Shown piece by piece: positions 45,341 to 56,360 of a DNA stretch of 64,000 nt (positions are counted from its first letter, which is position 1; each line of letters opens with the position of its first letter). Below the pieces are notes generated by a model. The model had not been told where the DNA came from and did no database searches. It saw only the letters and a list, made by a program, of their open reading frames with translations. This DNA comes from Isoetes taiwanensis (taxonomy: Eukaryota > Streptophyta > Lycopodiopsida > Isoetales > Isoetaceae): positions 186,001 through 250,000 of the forward strand of contig JAJEKV010000095.1 of assembly GCA_021234155.1 (NCBI GenBank), written 5' to 3'. Both the position numbers and the translations under genes were made by a program.

Positions 45341-47915
45341 CTCTCTGCTTTCGGCCTCCTTGACATTGGACTGGTAACAGCCGACTGTGGTGCCCTCCTC
45401 TTTGTCTGGGCGCTTGAGACCCTCTTGGATGATGCGGTCTCACGGTACCCCTCACGCATCAGTTCTCTTCCGTGCCCTCGTCGAAACCATGGCTACCGCC
45501 GTGCTTTTAAACCCTCGCTTTCGATAACATATGAACTATGGAAGGAGGGCAAGATTTTTATGGCCATGGAAGCCATAGCGGGTGTCGAAGTTGAAATTCA
45601 ATTGAAATTCGAAGAATGCAATCGAGTGCAAGCTTTGGCCAAATCGTTTTAAACCGCATTGAATTCGGTTCAAATCGGCATGCTTTCGGGGTTTTTCTTC
45701 AACATGGACACCGGGGATTCACCTTTGATGGCGTATAACCCATGAGAGTTCAGCGGAGGGGTGTTTTTGGACCATTTCGCGCATTATACTTAGGGGTTAG
45801 GGGTGTTTTAGGCACTAATTTGGAGCAATATCTATACACGAGAGGGTCAAATTGCCTTGTATAACTGCGTATACAAGGGGGGTTTTTTGCTACCCTCCGA
45901 ACGCAGATGCCATACCCCCTTATGTATAAGTGCACCCCCCGGGCATGGACATGGTAGACCGATTACGCAGTATGGTGTCTCAGGGGCGCGATTATGCGGG
46001 ACATGCGCTCACTACAGAGGCCACTGCAGGCATGGTTGATGGACCCTGGTGTCTCGGTTGACGGAATACCAGATAATGACACCTGGCCACAAAAGGACGG
46101 TACATGGACGCATATACCCATGACAGCATGACAACAACACGCGAAAGGAGGGGGGGTTTTCCGTCGCTACGAGGTGAGGTCACGGCAGAAGGCAACCATA
46201 CCCTAAGCTATAAAACAGTTGAAAATTTATTCCTCAAGGGATTACTGATTGGTTTGTGAAAACAATTTGCCAGGTTCAAAGGCATTTACAAGTATTGAGG
46301 CTCAAGGAAAATATTTGCAAAAGATATTGGAAGAACAGCAAAAATGAACAAGGTTCTTAGCTCTATCGGGAGCCTAAATGGGTCAACAGAACATCCTGAT
46401 TAGAACATCCTGATTTGGATGTTGATGCTTTTGAACCAAGTTCAATTACTTTAGCTAAGGATGATTCTCTAGCATTAGTGTCGGTTGCTTCAGGCAAGGA
46501 TGATTCTCCACCGTTAGTGCCTTTCTCATCTGCTGAAGCAGACAAGAGGATGATGATAATCACAGTGGTGGCATTGAAAATTTGACAATGCAAGGAGTTT
46601 GCAAGCCTCCACCTTCTAAAAGATGCAAACTGGATGTGTGCGAGCCAAAAATGGCAGCGCAATATGGAGGGGGTGATACTCAGTCACAGAGTGATTATTA
46701 CATACATTTGTATCAGGCAATACCTACACAACATGGATCATTCGATTATGCTGTGCATACCTCCACAAACAATGTTCTTAATGGTGTAGATCATGAATGA
46801 AGACCATTATAAGGAAGTGATGGTAGGGAAGATGAGCCTGAGAACACAGGGAATGGTTATTTGGAGTTGCCGAGATGAAGAACACCCTTGAGAGCCCCGA
46901 AATCTTTGACAAGTTGACCCAATAAACTTCAAGTGGGGACTTTGCTTTTTGAAATTAGACACGCTTGCTTCTGGCGCATGCTTTTTGGAAAGTATCATTA
47001 GAGCGTTCTTGGTTGAAGAACAAAAAATTGTGGAAAAGGTATTGAAGATTCACAAGGCAAAAGAAAAGCATTCTGCTAAAGCACAAGCTTAAGTTCTGCT
47101 GCTCATAGAGAAAGTTGAATTGTGCGCAGAAATAATTTTACCGAACTCATTTTGTAGTCAGTGCATTTTCCTTTTGATGACAAACTACTTACAAATAAGG
47201 TGATACACATTCAAAAAATTGAATTCTAAAGACATATAGACTAGGCCAAATTTTCATTCTACTTTCTACTTGGAAAACAAATGTAACTACAAGTAATGTG
47301 ATGTTATGCATAGTCCATAGAGTTTACAAGGGAGCATAAGTGTGCAAGAGATTTAAGAGGCATTTATAGTGGCCTTTAATATTTGGTTATTAATGTTTGT
47401 AGACATGGGTGGAATCTGGTATTTGCCATCCAATGCCCCTCACCCAAATATTATAACGAATTCCTTGAAAAGAAGACATAGGTAGAATCTGATCCTTCAA
47501 ATTTGCTATCAAATGGCCTTCATCGAAAATAGTAAGAAAACCAAGTACAACGTATGAGGTTGATATTTTAAGATGATTTATTAACAATTTGTATTGTAGT
47601 GCTTTTAGGTTCTGTTGGGCCCAGACTTGGGCCAGTACTTGAAGCATCTCTCAATCCCACTACCCAGTGAGACGCAAAGCCATTGTGGTATGATATGTGC
47701 CACTTTTAGCATGTGGCAATGTGGAGACCTAACAATTGCTATGAACAAGCATCATCCTGTTCTACTCAAAGCTCTCAGATAGATACCGATGCAACACTAT
47801 CTAACATGAAGGAGCTAGATGTCTTATAGACATTGTTATACCTTTGAAAAGTTTTCGCTATAATAAAGAATTAAATAGTTGGATTATTCCCGCAAGCTTT
47901 TCTTTTGCAACCAAA

Positions 47916-47965
47916 AACTTACAGGCTCCCAACATATGCCCAACAACGCTGGGCACCATTACTAG
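47916..47965 (+). terminator. Helitron E 3' end
   Basis: The family subterminal phrase ACTTACAGGCTCCCAACATA is followed by GCCCAACAACGCTGGGC, then ACCATTACTAG. One stem base is changed (CCCAAC for CCCAGC), weakening the hairpin. Confidence 0.8.
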
Positions 47966-49607
47966 TGCAACTAGATAGATTAGGTGTCGGACACATGATT
48001 ATGTAGTTCTGTTCTGTACATGCAGGTCTGTCAAAGCATATATCTTTAGCTAAAGATGGCTGCTTCGGATATGGTGCTTAATTTTTTTTGAAGGTTCTGC
48101 TTGCAACAAGCGTAAGTTTGATATATGCAAAATATTTCTAAGCTTAGTGGTCTACTTAGGTTGTGACCTTCTATTAAAGCCCCTTCGTAACCCTATAAGT
48201 TTATTAGTTAGTTGCTATTTTTGCAGATATTTCACAGGCCTGGCATCAAGATGGAGCCAGGATTTGCCATAGCCGAAAGACGAGATAGAGACTTTTTTTT
48301 CTGCCCAAATGGTTAAAGTTGCATAGTGGAAGAGGTTTGTGGAGTTGAAATAGGCATCCTTCACACAATATTTGGAAGCCTATGACATTCATTTTAGTGC
48401 ATCCTGATGAGATGTATTAGTGTATTTTAGTGCAACCTAATTAGATTCGTTTTCTGTGATTCTTAAGGAAAACCAAGCCTCTTAAGGCACCGATGTTCTC
48501 AATCAATGATGTTCTCAAGCAATGTTATAATATTTTTAAAACACCCATGCACTTTGCTTGAGAGTTCTAGCTTAAACTTAGAAAATGTTGTGGAGGGATC
48601 AGACGCTGTAATAAAGAATATATTAATTCTGGAATATGGCCCTCATTTTAGTCAAATAGAGCATGAACTACCTACAGCAAGACAAACTTCTGTGAGTTTC
48701 TTATGGCAAAGCAAGCCGCAATCATTGTTTTAAGAATGGGAACACACCATGCGCTTCAATTAGAGTTAGAACATGATGTGCTCTCCATTGTTGAATTGAA
48801 GTCGAGAGCTGACCTTCATTGCTTTGTGTCATCAGAGATTGCACAATTTCACATGTATTCTAAGTGTTTTTGGGATCAACAATTGTGAGAGTTGAACAAT
48901 GAAAGAAACTAATTGCACAATTTCACATGTATTCTAAGTGTTTTTGGGATCAACAATTGTGAGAGTTTTTTACCATAACGTAAAAAGTTGAATGCTTCCT
49001 AACACTTAGCATGCCATGTTTCTGAAGAGGAGTTTGTATGCTCATTTGTCAATATATGCAAGTATTGATATGAGTCATTACTCTTTGAGGAGTCCATGAC
49101 CATAATTGAAAAGATATTAAAGACAAAAAATAATAAAATTTATTACAAAAACATAAAAAGATGTAACATAGCATTCAACCACTTACATAGCATAATAATA
49201 TCCATGGGATGTAACAAACTTTCCATCATAATTATAGTTATCGTTATCATTTTGTGACAATGTGGGACTTGGTAGAAGAAGAGTTATAGAAGCAAAGATA
49301 ATTGAAACCAAATATTATAGATACAAAGGACACAAAAGTTCTGCCCAAATTACACATTATCAATTGCATGAATCTCACACTATCCTAAGGCACGATTATG
49401 TATAACGACATGTCTCCGACTTTGCCCATGAATTTCCATAGAACGAAGATGACGTGTCTCCAGCCCATGAATTTTCATATTACAACAAAGAAGCTCTAAA
49501 GTTTATAATATTTAGCTTATCTCACGATTAGAAACTTAGTTTATGTCTGGCTCTGATCATCTACATGTATTCAACTTATGCCCAGCAACGCTGGGCACCA
49601 TTACTAG
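47966..49607 (+). mobile_element. Segment ending in another Helitron 3' end, no 5' end found
   Basis: GCCCAGCAACGCTGGGC (49580-49596) and ACCATTACTAG (to 49607), followed by T, form a perfect family 3' end. I find no TCTTATATTATAA-type start between 47966 and here. The interior is AT-rich with no recognised gene, apart from a ~55 bp duplication at 48839-48967. It may be a 5'-truncated Helitron, or Helitron E may really end here. Confidence 0.55.
48839..48967 (+). repeat. Tandem duplication, 55 bp matches with 74-base period
   Basis: TTGCACAATTTCACATGTAT through GGGATCAACAATTGTGAGAG occurs at 48839-48893 and 48913-48967 without mismatch. Confidence 0.95.
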
Positions 49608-51145
49608 TTGGTTTATACTTTGAGCATTACTATAGACAAGGTAGAAAGGTTTATTCCAAGTTTCAAGTAGCACCTTGCAAGATTTGTAATAAAGAATAGT
49701 TCCAGCTAGAGAATTGAGTTCAGATCTGCCATTTAACCATTTCTTTTAATCATTTCTTTTTTTTCTTTTTTTCTTTTTTGCTTTTAACCTTTTCTTTCTT
49801 TTTTACCAGAGTTAAGGAAATGAGGGTACCTTCTGTCAGTGGATTCAAGTCCAATTCTATCTCAATGTAAGCAGCATAGAGTTCTTGAGCTTGGAGCAAG
49901 CAAGAAGTTCAAAACAAGGTAAATTTGGAGCTATATATGGTATTATCCTATTTTTTGGACTGAGGAGATGGGGCCAGAGGTAATAATATATCATCCTTTT
50001 AAACAAATACCCTTAAAGCTACTAGGGAGTTGATGCTTTTAGAAGATGCATAAGTTGACATTGCAGAATTATGAAGAAGTAGCTTTGCTGCCTCTCTTAA
50101 ATTAATTAGTAGTACTTTGCAGGATTTGTAACAAAAAGAAGAAAGATACAGGTCAAGAATAAGTTCCAGCTAGAGGAATAAGTTTAGATCTACCATTTAA
50201 GTAGATGTGTACATTGAGGACCAATTCTTTCTCAACATAAGTAGCACGTAGTTTGAGCACATATGAAGAAGTTTAAAAAGAGGTAATTCTGGTTGTTTGG
50301 GGCTAAAGAGATGGTAATCTACTTCATTAATGCAAGTTGCTTTACTATTCGGGTCATTTGTTTTTTGTTTTCAATGCTTACCTCCCATGCAACCTGTTCT
50401 TGAAGTGCACAAAGGAATGTAATGTTGGACATGGTCCACGGATTGCAATTCTATAGGGAAGGCAAAGAAGAAATTAGAGCATAAATTATAGAAAGCAAGG
50501 AATCATACCTGTAGTACGAAATTGCAATAAGAAGCAAAAGCAAATAGAAAAAGAGCATCATAGACAACGTGATTGTTCAGAAGCAAAGCAACAAATGGAC
50601 AAAAAAAACCCTTCATTTATGATGGGCAATTGAATTGGATTGAATGCCAAACTTGGCTTTCAATCCCATCTCATTCCATCCAATGATTAGGATCTATAGT
50701 GTGACATCGCAATAACATGGTGAAAAACAAAAGAGGATCATATGCCACTCAATTGTACACAACACGAAGACACATTCACTCGCTTATATATTCTATATAG
50801 ATAGCATCACAACTAAATAAAATTCTAAGACATTCCTATTGAAGACATTCTATATAGATAGCTTCACAACTAAATAAAATTTTAAGACATTCCTATTAAG
50901 ACATTCTATATAGATAGCATCACAAATGAATAAATTCTAAGACAAGAAATATACACACAATGCCCCTTCTCCGGATATTATAAATTGGAATGCCCACCAA
51001 TATTTATAGACCCCCAACATTTACAGGTCATCACAAGATACCCACCAGCATTTACACTTATCACCCACCAGCATTTACATTTATCGGTTCCCAAACATTT
51101 AGAAGCCCTCACACGATGCCCCGCAACACTGGGCACCATAACTAG
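49608..51145 (+). mobile_element. Segment ending in a degenerate Helitron 3' end, no 5' end found
   Basis: GCCCCGCAACACTGGGC (51119-51135) then ACCATAACTAG to 51145, followed by T, is a variant of the family 3' end with a mismatched stem. Upstream (51000-51110) the subterminal phrase CAACATTTACAGG and CCACCAGCATTTACA are repeated several times. No gene is recognised in the interval. Confidence 0.5.
50790..50943 (+). repeat. ~55 bp tandem repeat, three copies
   Basis: ATTCTATATAGATAGCATCA then CAACTAAATAAAATTCTAAG and ACATTCCTATT recurs three times (about 50790, 50846 and 50903), the last copy incomplete. Confidence 0.9.
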
Positions 51146-52767
51146 TAGGTACTATAAAAGGTATAACTAGTTGGTACTATAAAAGGTACATTCAAGGAAA
51201 CAGGTGAAAGATAAAAAGAGCTGCCTTTCTAATATAGGCAGCTTGGGTAACACCAATGCATAGCCACCAGCAACTCGTACAAAGATCCAAATAGCAACAG
51301 GTGGATTTCTTAGATGTACTAAAGGATTAAGTGGTAACAAATAATCTGTTCATTCTTCTATATGTTCCACGTTCAACACAATCAATACATAGCAATAGCA
51401 ATGCATAGCGCAGCATCAACGCTGAGCACTTTGCACTCTTTCTGATAAATTTTGCTAACCTGTATTTCGCACAAAAGAATGAAGAATATGAGTCAAGAAA
51501 GCTTGTTCATCCATACCTTTGAGGCTATCATCTCTTTCATTCTTGTACCAATTCCTACCGTCCCGGTACATGCGGGAGCATATAATAAAGAGTGGAACAT
51601 TCTTCTGGTTGTAAAGGCTCTTCTTCAATTCTGCCTGGAATTCATGAGCTAATTCTGCCATTATTTTACCCTTCCACTTCATATCATAAGCTTTGTTCTT
51701 TAAGCTCTGATCTGCTTTGGTTCGAACCATAGCACATTCTTTGTTCCAATTTGCGGCTTCTACAGCGAGTTGAACATCTACCTCTAAGAATATATCACTG
51801 GTTAAAATGAGAATAAAATCAAAGGCGTAGAGCTTTTTATCCTTAAAATAAGTTGCTGCTGGATGTTTTAAAGTGTCAGCACCAAGAAGCTTCCAAAAAA
51901 CAACATTGGGAAATCTAGAATTACTATAACGCTTTACTTCATCAGTGGTTTGCATTGTTGACCTACCATTAGATCATTACTTCACCATTTAATCTTAACC
52001 TAAGTCCCATATTAAAACTCAACTTCATATAGCAACCCCTGAGTGCATATAAGAAGAAGACGACTTACACTCACTAAAGCAATATCTTGCAATTCAGAAG
52101 CAAAAATTAGTAAAGTTTGCAGCTTTTTGGGAAGCTTGCATGCATATAAGTTTTGACATGGTAATTATTGGGTTATAAGTTCTTTAAGGTTTTGCCTTAT
52201 GATAATGTGAGTAAAGAAGAACCTATTGTGTTGCAACATATTTTTTTGGCAATGGTTCGACAAAGCTTTTGTTTCCTACGATATTATAGTAGCATAACAC
52301 ATATATTATAGGAGGCTTTATTTGCAATGTTTTACATTTAATAAGCAAGAGTCATGAACACAGACAGGTTCATATTTTGTTTGCATACACCAAGTATTTT
52401 TAAAGATACTCTAGGTAGATGTGCAAAGTTCTTTTAAAGGTAGCTATACATAAGGGTGCAACACAATGAACAAGCTATCTATGTTAACAGTAAATAACGC
52501 AAGAATACCTTCAAAGGATTACATGGTGGTGGTGTTCACAAGGCATCTATAGCCACAATACATCCACATCCATGTGCAAGCAACAAGAAAGAGTAAGTAT
52601 ATGAAATTTAGTACAATACAACATCAACCCCCCATAGAAATGACCACTTGCAATTTACAGGTTCCTAAAACGATTCAATGGCCCAGAAGTTGCTCTATAC
52701 AAATACACAAGTTTCTAACATTTATAGGTTTCCAAATTATGCCAGCAACGCTGGGTACCGTTACTAG
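51146..52767 (+). mobile_element. Segment ending in a Helitron 3' end, containing an IRG-like fragment
   Basis: GCCAGCAACGCTGGGT (52741-52756) and ACCGTTACTAG to 52767, followed by T, match the family 3' end with one lost stem base. No 5' end is seen. An IRG-type GTPase fragment lies inside on the opposite strand, possibly captured. Confidence 0.5.
51455..51955 (-). pseudogene. IRG-type (immunity-related GTPase-like) G-domain fragment, 166 aa
   Basis: The open frame from 51955 encodes most of an IRG-like G domain downstream of the P-loop. RFPNVVFWKLLGADTLKHPA (residues 14-33) corresponds to the G3 region, where IRG proteins have W-DLPG-GT; here Asp and Pro are replaced (WKLLGAD). LYAFDFILILTSDIFLEVDV (42-61) is the hydrophobic strand and following helix typical of IRGs. 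MVRTKADQSL (76-85) is the G4 motif (TKxD). VPLFIICSRMY (120-130) corresponds to G5. No P-loop (GxxxxGKS) is found in the frame or in the next 3 kb upstream on this strand. IRG proteins act at membranes in animal cell-autonomous defence and occur patchily in other eukaryotes. The damaged G3 and missing P-loop argue for a pseudogene or captured fragment. Confidence 0.7.
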
Positions 52768-53020
52768 TTTGGAATAATGGAATGATGTTTAAAAAAGAGA
52801 CCAACCATGGTACAATCTGGCAAACCATGCATGCTTTTACAAGAATGGATGAGTATTTATAATTATAAATTGCCTTCGATTTTAAATATATTATTGTATT
52901 GCTTACCACTACAAATGGCATAGTGGATAAATCACAAAAACATACAACTTGATATATGCCAATTCGATTAACAAGCACTAAACAATACATCTATTTCTCT
53001 CAAAATGGCAATGGTTTATA
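52768..53020. other. Short spacer between Helitron segments
   Basis: AT-rich, no recognised feature. A at 53020 is the left flank of Helitron D. Confidence 0.5.
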
Positions 53021-54760
53021 TCTTTATATAATAAAAATATAGCGTGTGTCTTCCATGGAGACCTAAATCCAATGGTTGAGGATTTGATCGACCAACGGTG
53101 AAGATGACATGTGCACGACTTCAACTAAGATTAACTCAATCCGACAGTCAAGGGGTGAAATGGGAAAGGGAAAAGGAAAAAGAAAGGGAAAATGGAGAAA
53201 AAAGGAAAAGGGAGGGGAAAAGGACAAAAGGAAAGGGAGAAAGAAACAAAAAAAAAAGGAAATGGGAAAATAAAATAAAAAAGGAAAAAAGGCAGAATAG
53301 AAAAAAAAGGGGAAAAGGGAGAAAAAGAACAAAAAATGAAGTAGAAAGGGAAAGGGGAGGAGAAAATTATAAAGGGAGGCAAAAGGGCGAAGAAGAAGGA
53401 AGACAAAAGAGATTGAAGGAAAAGGGAAGGAAAAAAGGAGAAAATAAGAAAAAAAAGTGGAGAAAAAGGGAAAAGAAAAAGTAGAAGGCAAAATAAGCAG
53501 AAGGAAAAGGGGAAGACAAAAGGGCGAAGGAAAAGGAAGAAAAAAAAGAAGAAAAGAAAAAATGGAGAAAGGGTTGGGAAAAAGAAAAGGTTAAAAAAGA
53601 AAGGGAAAGAAAAAGGAAAGGCCAAAGGGGAAATGGAAGTGAAAAAAGGGGAGAAGAAAAGTTAGGAGAGGATAGAAAAGGGCCATTGGGAAAGGAAAAG
53701 GGAAAAGGGAAGCCAAAAAGGAAGGGAAGAAGGGAAAAGGAAAAAGGAAAGGTGAAAAAGGGGAAAATAAAAAAAAGAAGAAGCGGGAAAAATGGGGAGG
53801 AGAAAAATGAAAAAATTGAAGGGGAAAAAAAAAGGAGAAAGAGCGAAAAAGGAAAAAGGAGAAAAAAATAAGTAGAAAAGGAAGGGGGAGAAAATGATAA
53901 AGGGAGACAAAAGGGCCAAAGGAAAAAGGGAAAGGAAAAAGGAGAAATGAGAAAAAAGTGGAGAAAAAGGGGAAGAAAAAAAGGGGAAGGCAAAAAATAG
54001 GAAGGAAAGGGAAAGACAAAGGGCCAAAAGGAAAAGGGAAGACAAAAGGGCGAAGGAAAAGGAAAAAGAAAGGGGAAGGAAAAAAAAAAAAGAGAAGGAA
54101 AAAAAAGGTGGAGAAAGGGGTTGGGAAAAGGGCTTAGGAAAAGAAAGGGGAAAGAAAGAAAAAGGGGCCAAAGGGAGGGAAATGGAAGGGAAAAAAGGGG
54201 AAAGAAAGGATTGGGAGGAGGAAAAAGGGCCATTGAGAAAGGAAAAGCAAAGGAAGGAAAGGGAAGGAGGAAAAGGAAAAAAAGGAAGGTGAAAAGAAGG
54301 AGGAAATAAAAAAAAAAAAAAGCGGGGAAAAATAGGAAGGCGAGAAAATGTAGAAAAATTGAAGAAGGAAAAAAGAAAAGGAGAATTGGCAAGCGAAAAG
54401 GGAAAAGCAGAAAAAGGGGGGGAAAAGGGAAAACACAACGAAAAAAGAAAAAGTAAAAGGACAAAATGGAAATGGGGAGAAAAGGAAAGGAAAAACAGAA
54501 AGGGAAAAAAAGAGTGAAAAAGAACAGCGGAAGAAATGGGATAGTGGAAAAAAGGTAAATAGAAAATAGAAAAAAAAAGGAAAAAGGGGGAAAAATGGAA
54601 AGTAGAAAAAGGCAAAAGGGGAAAAGGGGAAAAACTTGGGAACCTTTGGGAAATCGTGGAATGCCTTAATTGTACAATCTTAAAAATGTGAGTTCATTTA
54701 ACAATCGGCCCAATGTATCATTGTTCTAGCTATGCCAAAGAACGCCGGTCTCCATTCTAG
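53021..54760 (+). mobile_element. Helitron D, filled by a purine tract
   Basis: The 5' end TCTTTATATAATAAAAATAT begins at 53021 after A. It is followed by GGAGACCTAAATCCAATGG, a diverged form of the family block. The 3' end is TGCCAAAGAACGCCGGTC then TCCATTCTAG at 54760, followed by T. The hairpin is badly degenerate compared with the consensus, so D is either older or a distinct subfamily. Nearly all of the interior is A/G-rich, as in Helitron C, in the same orientation. Confidence 0.7.
53150..54640 (+). repeat. 1.5 kb purine (A/G) tract
   Basis: Irregular A/G runs (GGGAAAAGGAAAAAGAAAGG and similar) are broken mostly by GGCCAAAGG, GGGCCATTGGG and GGCAAAA phrases. The opposite strand shows Phe/Ser/Pro-rich ORFs due only to composition. 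Confidence 0.95.
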
Positions 54761-55829
54761 TAAATAAATAAGCTTTGGTTTTGTGAACAATTTATTGTTG
54801 GTTTCCACGCCATTATCTTTGCCTTTATGATAAAACCAATATGAGGTAGAGATAAACCTAAGTTATTTTTAATTTGTACATCTAAACTAAAATTGATATG
54901 TAATATAAAACATCATTGGTTTGCTTGAACACGGGATATTTTAAAAAGATGGAATGCCATTATCTATATTTTGATAGAAAACATACATTATCTTTGGTAA
55001 TAAACTTGAATACTTATCACATAAGGCAACAATTGCTCATATGAAAAGACATTGATGAGTTCATACAACAACTACTGTGTGAGTGCATAATACTTCAAGC
55101 TAAAGCCACTAGTAGTTTACAAATAGAATATGTCTTAGTTTTTTTACTAAGTTGATACCAAATGTTAATTCAAAGCATAATTGGCTTACCTCATCCATAA
55201 AATACTTTGAAGATGCAAAACCACCACGGTATTGAGAGATAACCTGTTAATCGTTTTAATAAAGAACTTAAAGCCTTTATTCTATGCAAACACTGGTGGT
55301 TTACAAATGGAATATCTCGCAATTTTCTTACTAAGCTAAATTCGAAACATAATTGGCTTATCCCCAACACAAAATATTTTGAAGATTCAAAGCCACCACT
55401 ATGTTGAGACATAAAGTGTTACTTGTTTTCATAAGAAACTTGACGCCTTTATTCGATGCAACATCAATGATTCATGCAACAAGATATTAATGAGATGATT
55501 CAGAGACCACTATGAGTTGCCCAATTCTTTAAAATTAAAAACACTAGTGGTTTACAACCTATACTATTATTTGAGCCACATATCACCTGGCCACAAAACA
55601 TAGCAATAAACCAAGAGAATTGACCACCCTAAGGAACCATAGTAAACAAGGTGCTACGCACGGAGGGTTGCCCTCTGTGCCCCGAGGGTGAAGTGGCTTA
55701 AATCATAATTCAAAGTCATGTTTTCACAATCAATTAAAATTGCTACAATACGTGATGCTTGATTCTTGTTTTCAACCAGAATTTCTTCCTTTATCCCTAA
55801 AATATTATTTTAGTACAAACAAACTTACC
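54761..55829. other. Stretch without recognised gene
   Basis: AT-rich. Two related blocks, each containing ATAATTGGCTTA, CTTTGAAGAT or TTTTGAAGATT, GCAAAACCACCA or GCAAAGCCACCA, and TTGAGA, lie near 55175-55240 and 55345-55410, an old duplication. Nothing else is recognised. Confidence 0.5.
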
Positions 55830-56360
55830 CAAATCACAACAACCATGTCAGCATCTTGTAGATTCTCATTTCCTTTAAGCGACTACGTCCAGTGTGCATC
55901 AGACTTGGATCTAGCACGATGTTCATCAATGATTTTCTGCACAAAGAACGTGACTTTTGGAACCCAAACTTGGCAATGAGGATCGACAGATTGCAAAAAG
56001 GAAAGATGGCCAGCTCAATTGAAAGCAAGCAAAAGCTCAAATCCTTCTCTAGCTATATTCTGTAGATCATGATCCTCAATGCAATCAGAAGCAAATTTTC
56101 TTTCAAACACAGTACTCGTGATATTTTTAAGGGATGCTCTTCGGAGAAAAGGTCTTAACATAAATTGCTTCATCATGTTTGGAGCTAGAAATAATTTCTT
56201 GAACCATACGTGCAGTTTCCATCTCTCTTGGAGGGCGAAGTCTGAAGTTTCAGTTATGTAAGCAATTTCAGTGCCCTGCAATTTCAATATCATGGATAGC
56301 CAGCCTTGCCCAAGATAGAAGTGGACCTGGAGGGTGCATTCTTAAACTTTTCTTTACTAC
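55830..56360 (-). pseudogene. Cytochrome P450 CYP78A fragment with rearranged order
   Basis: Two parts of a CYP78A protein are visible on the minus strand. At 56355-56268, after an acceptor-like TTCTATGCAG, lies [20 protein letters not shown] then [11 protein letters not shown], the K-helix and following region. The ExxR Glu is replaced by Lys. Immediately after it (56260-55840) comes a part that belongs upstream in the protein: ARMVQEIISSSKHDEA, LRRASLKNITSTVFERKF, LQNIAREGFELLLAFN, AGHLSFLQSVDP, PKVTFFVQKIIDEHRA, then SLKGNENLQDADMVVVI. The C-terminal part of the protein therefore precedes the N-terminal part here, and the haem-binding Cys region is absent. Frameshifts and stops interrupt it. 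CYP78A enzymes are ER-bound monooxygenases that control organ and seed size. This is a scrambled, non-functional piece. Confidence 0.85.

Larger units (their letters stand above)
39990..46800 (+). pseudogene. Captured MYB-CC (PHR1-like, GARP) transcription factor gene
   Basis: Exon 1 (to 40101, donor GTAAGT) encodes SKQRLRWTLELHERFVNSVA and LGG, the GARP MYB-like helix 1, with a stop at 40083 where family members have Gln. Exon 2 (40517-40593) encodes ATPKGVLSMMEMSALTIYHI and KSHLQ; its donor is GA instead of GT. Exon 3 (40666-40705) encodes KYLLTKYFPTTLN. A possible exon 4 is at ~40786-40831. Exon 5 (40970-41039) encodes QIIEALQLQIEVQK, a TGA stop (41019), then LHEQLE, the MYB-CC signature. 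Exon 6 (from 46274) encodes VQRHLQ and, after a frame slip, IEAQGKYLQKILEEQQK. Later text (KPPPSKRCKLD, ~46607) may be the C-terminal part. Members regulate phosphate starvation responses by binding DNA as dimers through this coiled coil. Here the DNA-binding domain is interrupted. The long intron between exons 5 and 6 contains a pogo transposon and a MITE. Confidence 0.9.
38813..47965 (+). mobile_element. Helitron E carrying a captured MYB-CC gene
   Basis: The 5' end TCTTATATTATAATGTTTTA at 38813 is followed by GTGCAAGTAATGGACCACGC, nearly identical to Helitron A. The proposed 3' end is GCCCAACAACGCTGGGC (47939-47955) then ACCATTACTAG at 47965, followed by T; A is at 38812. The interior contains a MYB-CC transcription factor gene with introns (plus strand), a CACTA MITE, a second MITE and a pogo-like transposon. 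No Rep or helicase is seen. The pairing of these ends is the simplest choice. Three more family 3' ends lie downstream without own 5' ends, so a different pairing is possible. Confidence 0.7.

Noticed and set aside
46363-46662. Minus-strand 99 aa ORF overlapping the MYB-CC exon region
   Set aside because: It is the shadow of the plus-strand coding text containing KPPPSKRCKLD.
53063-54615. Further Phe/Ser/Pro-rich ORFs (up to 365 aa)
   Set aside because: Same composition effect in the second purine tract.
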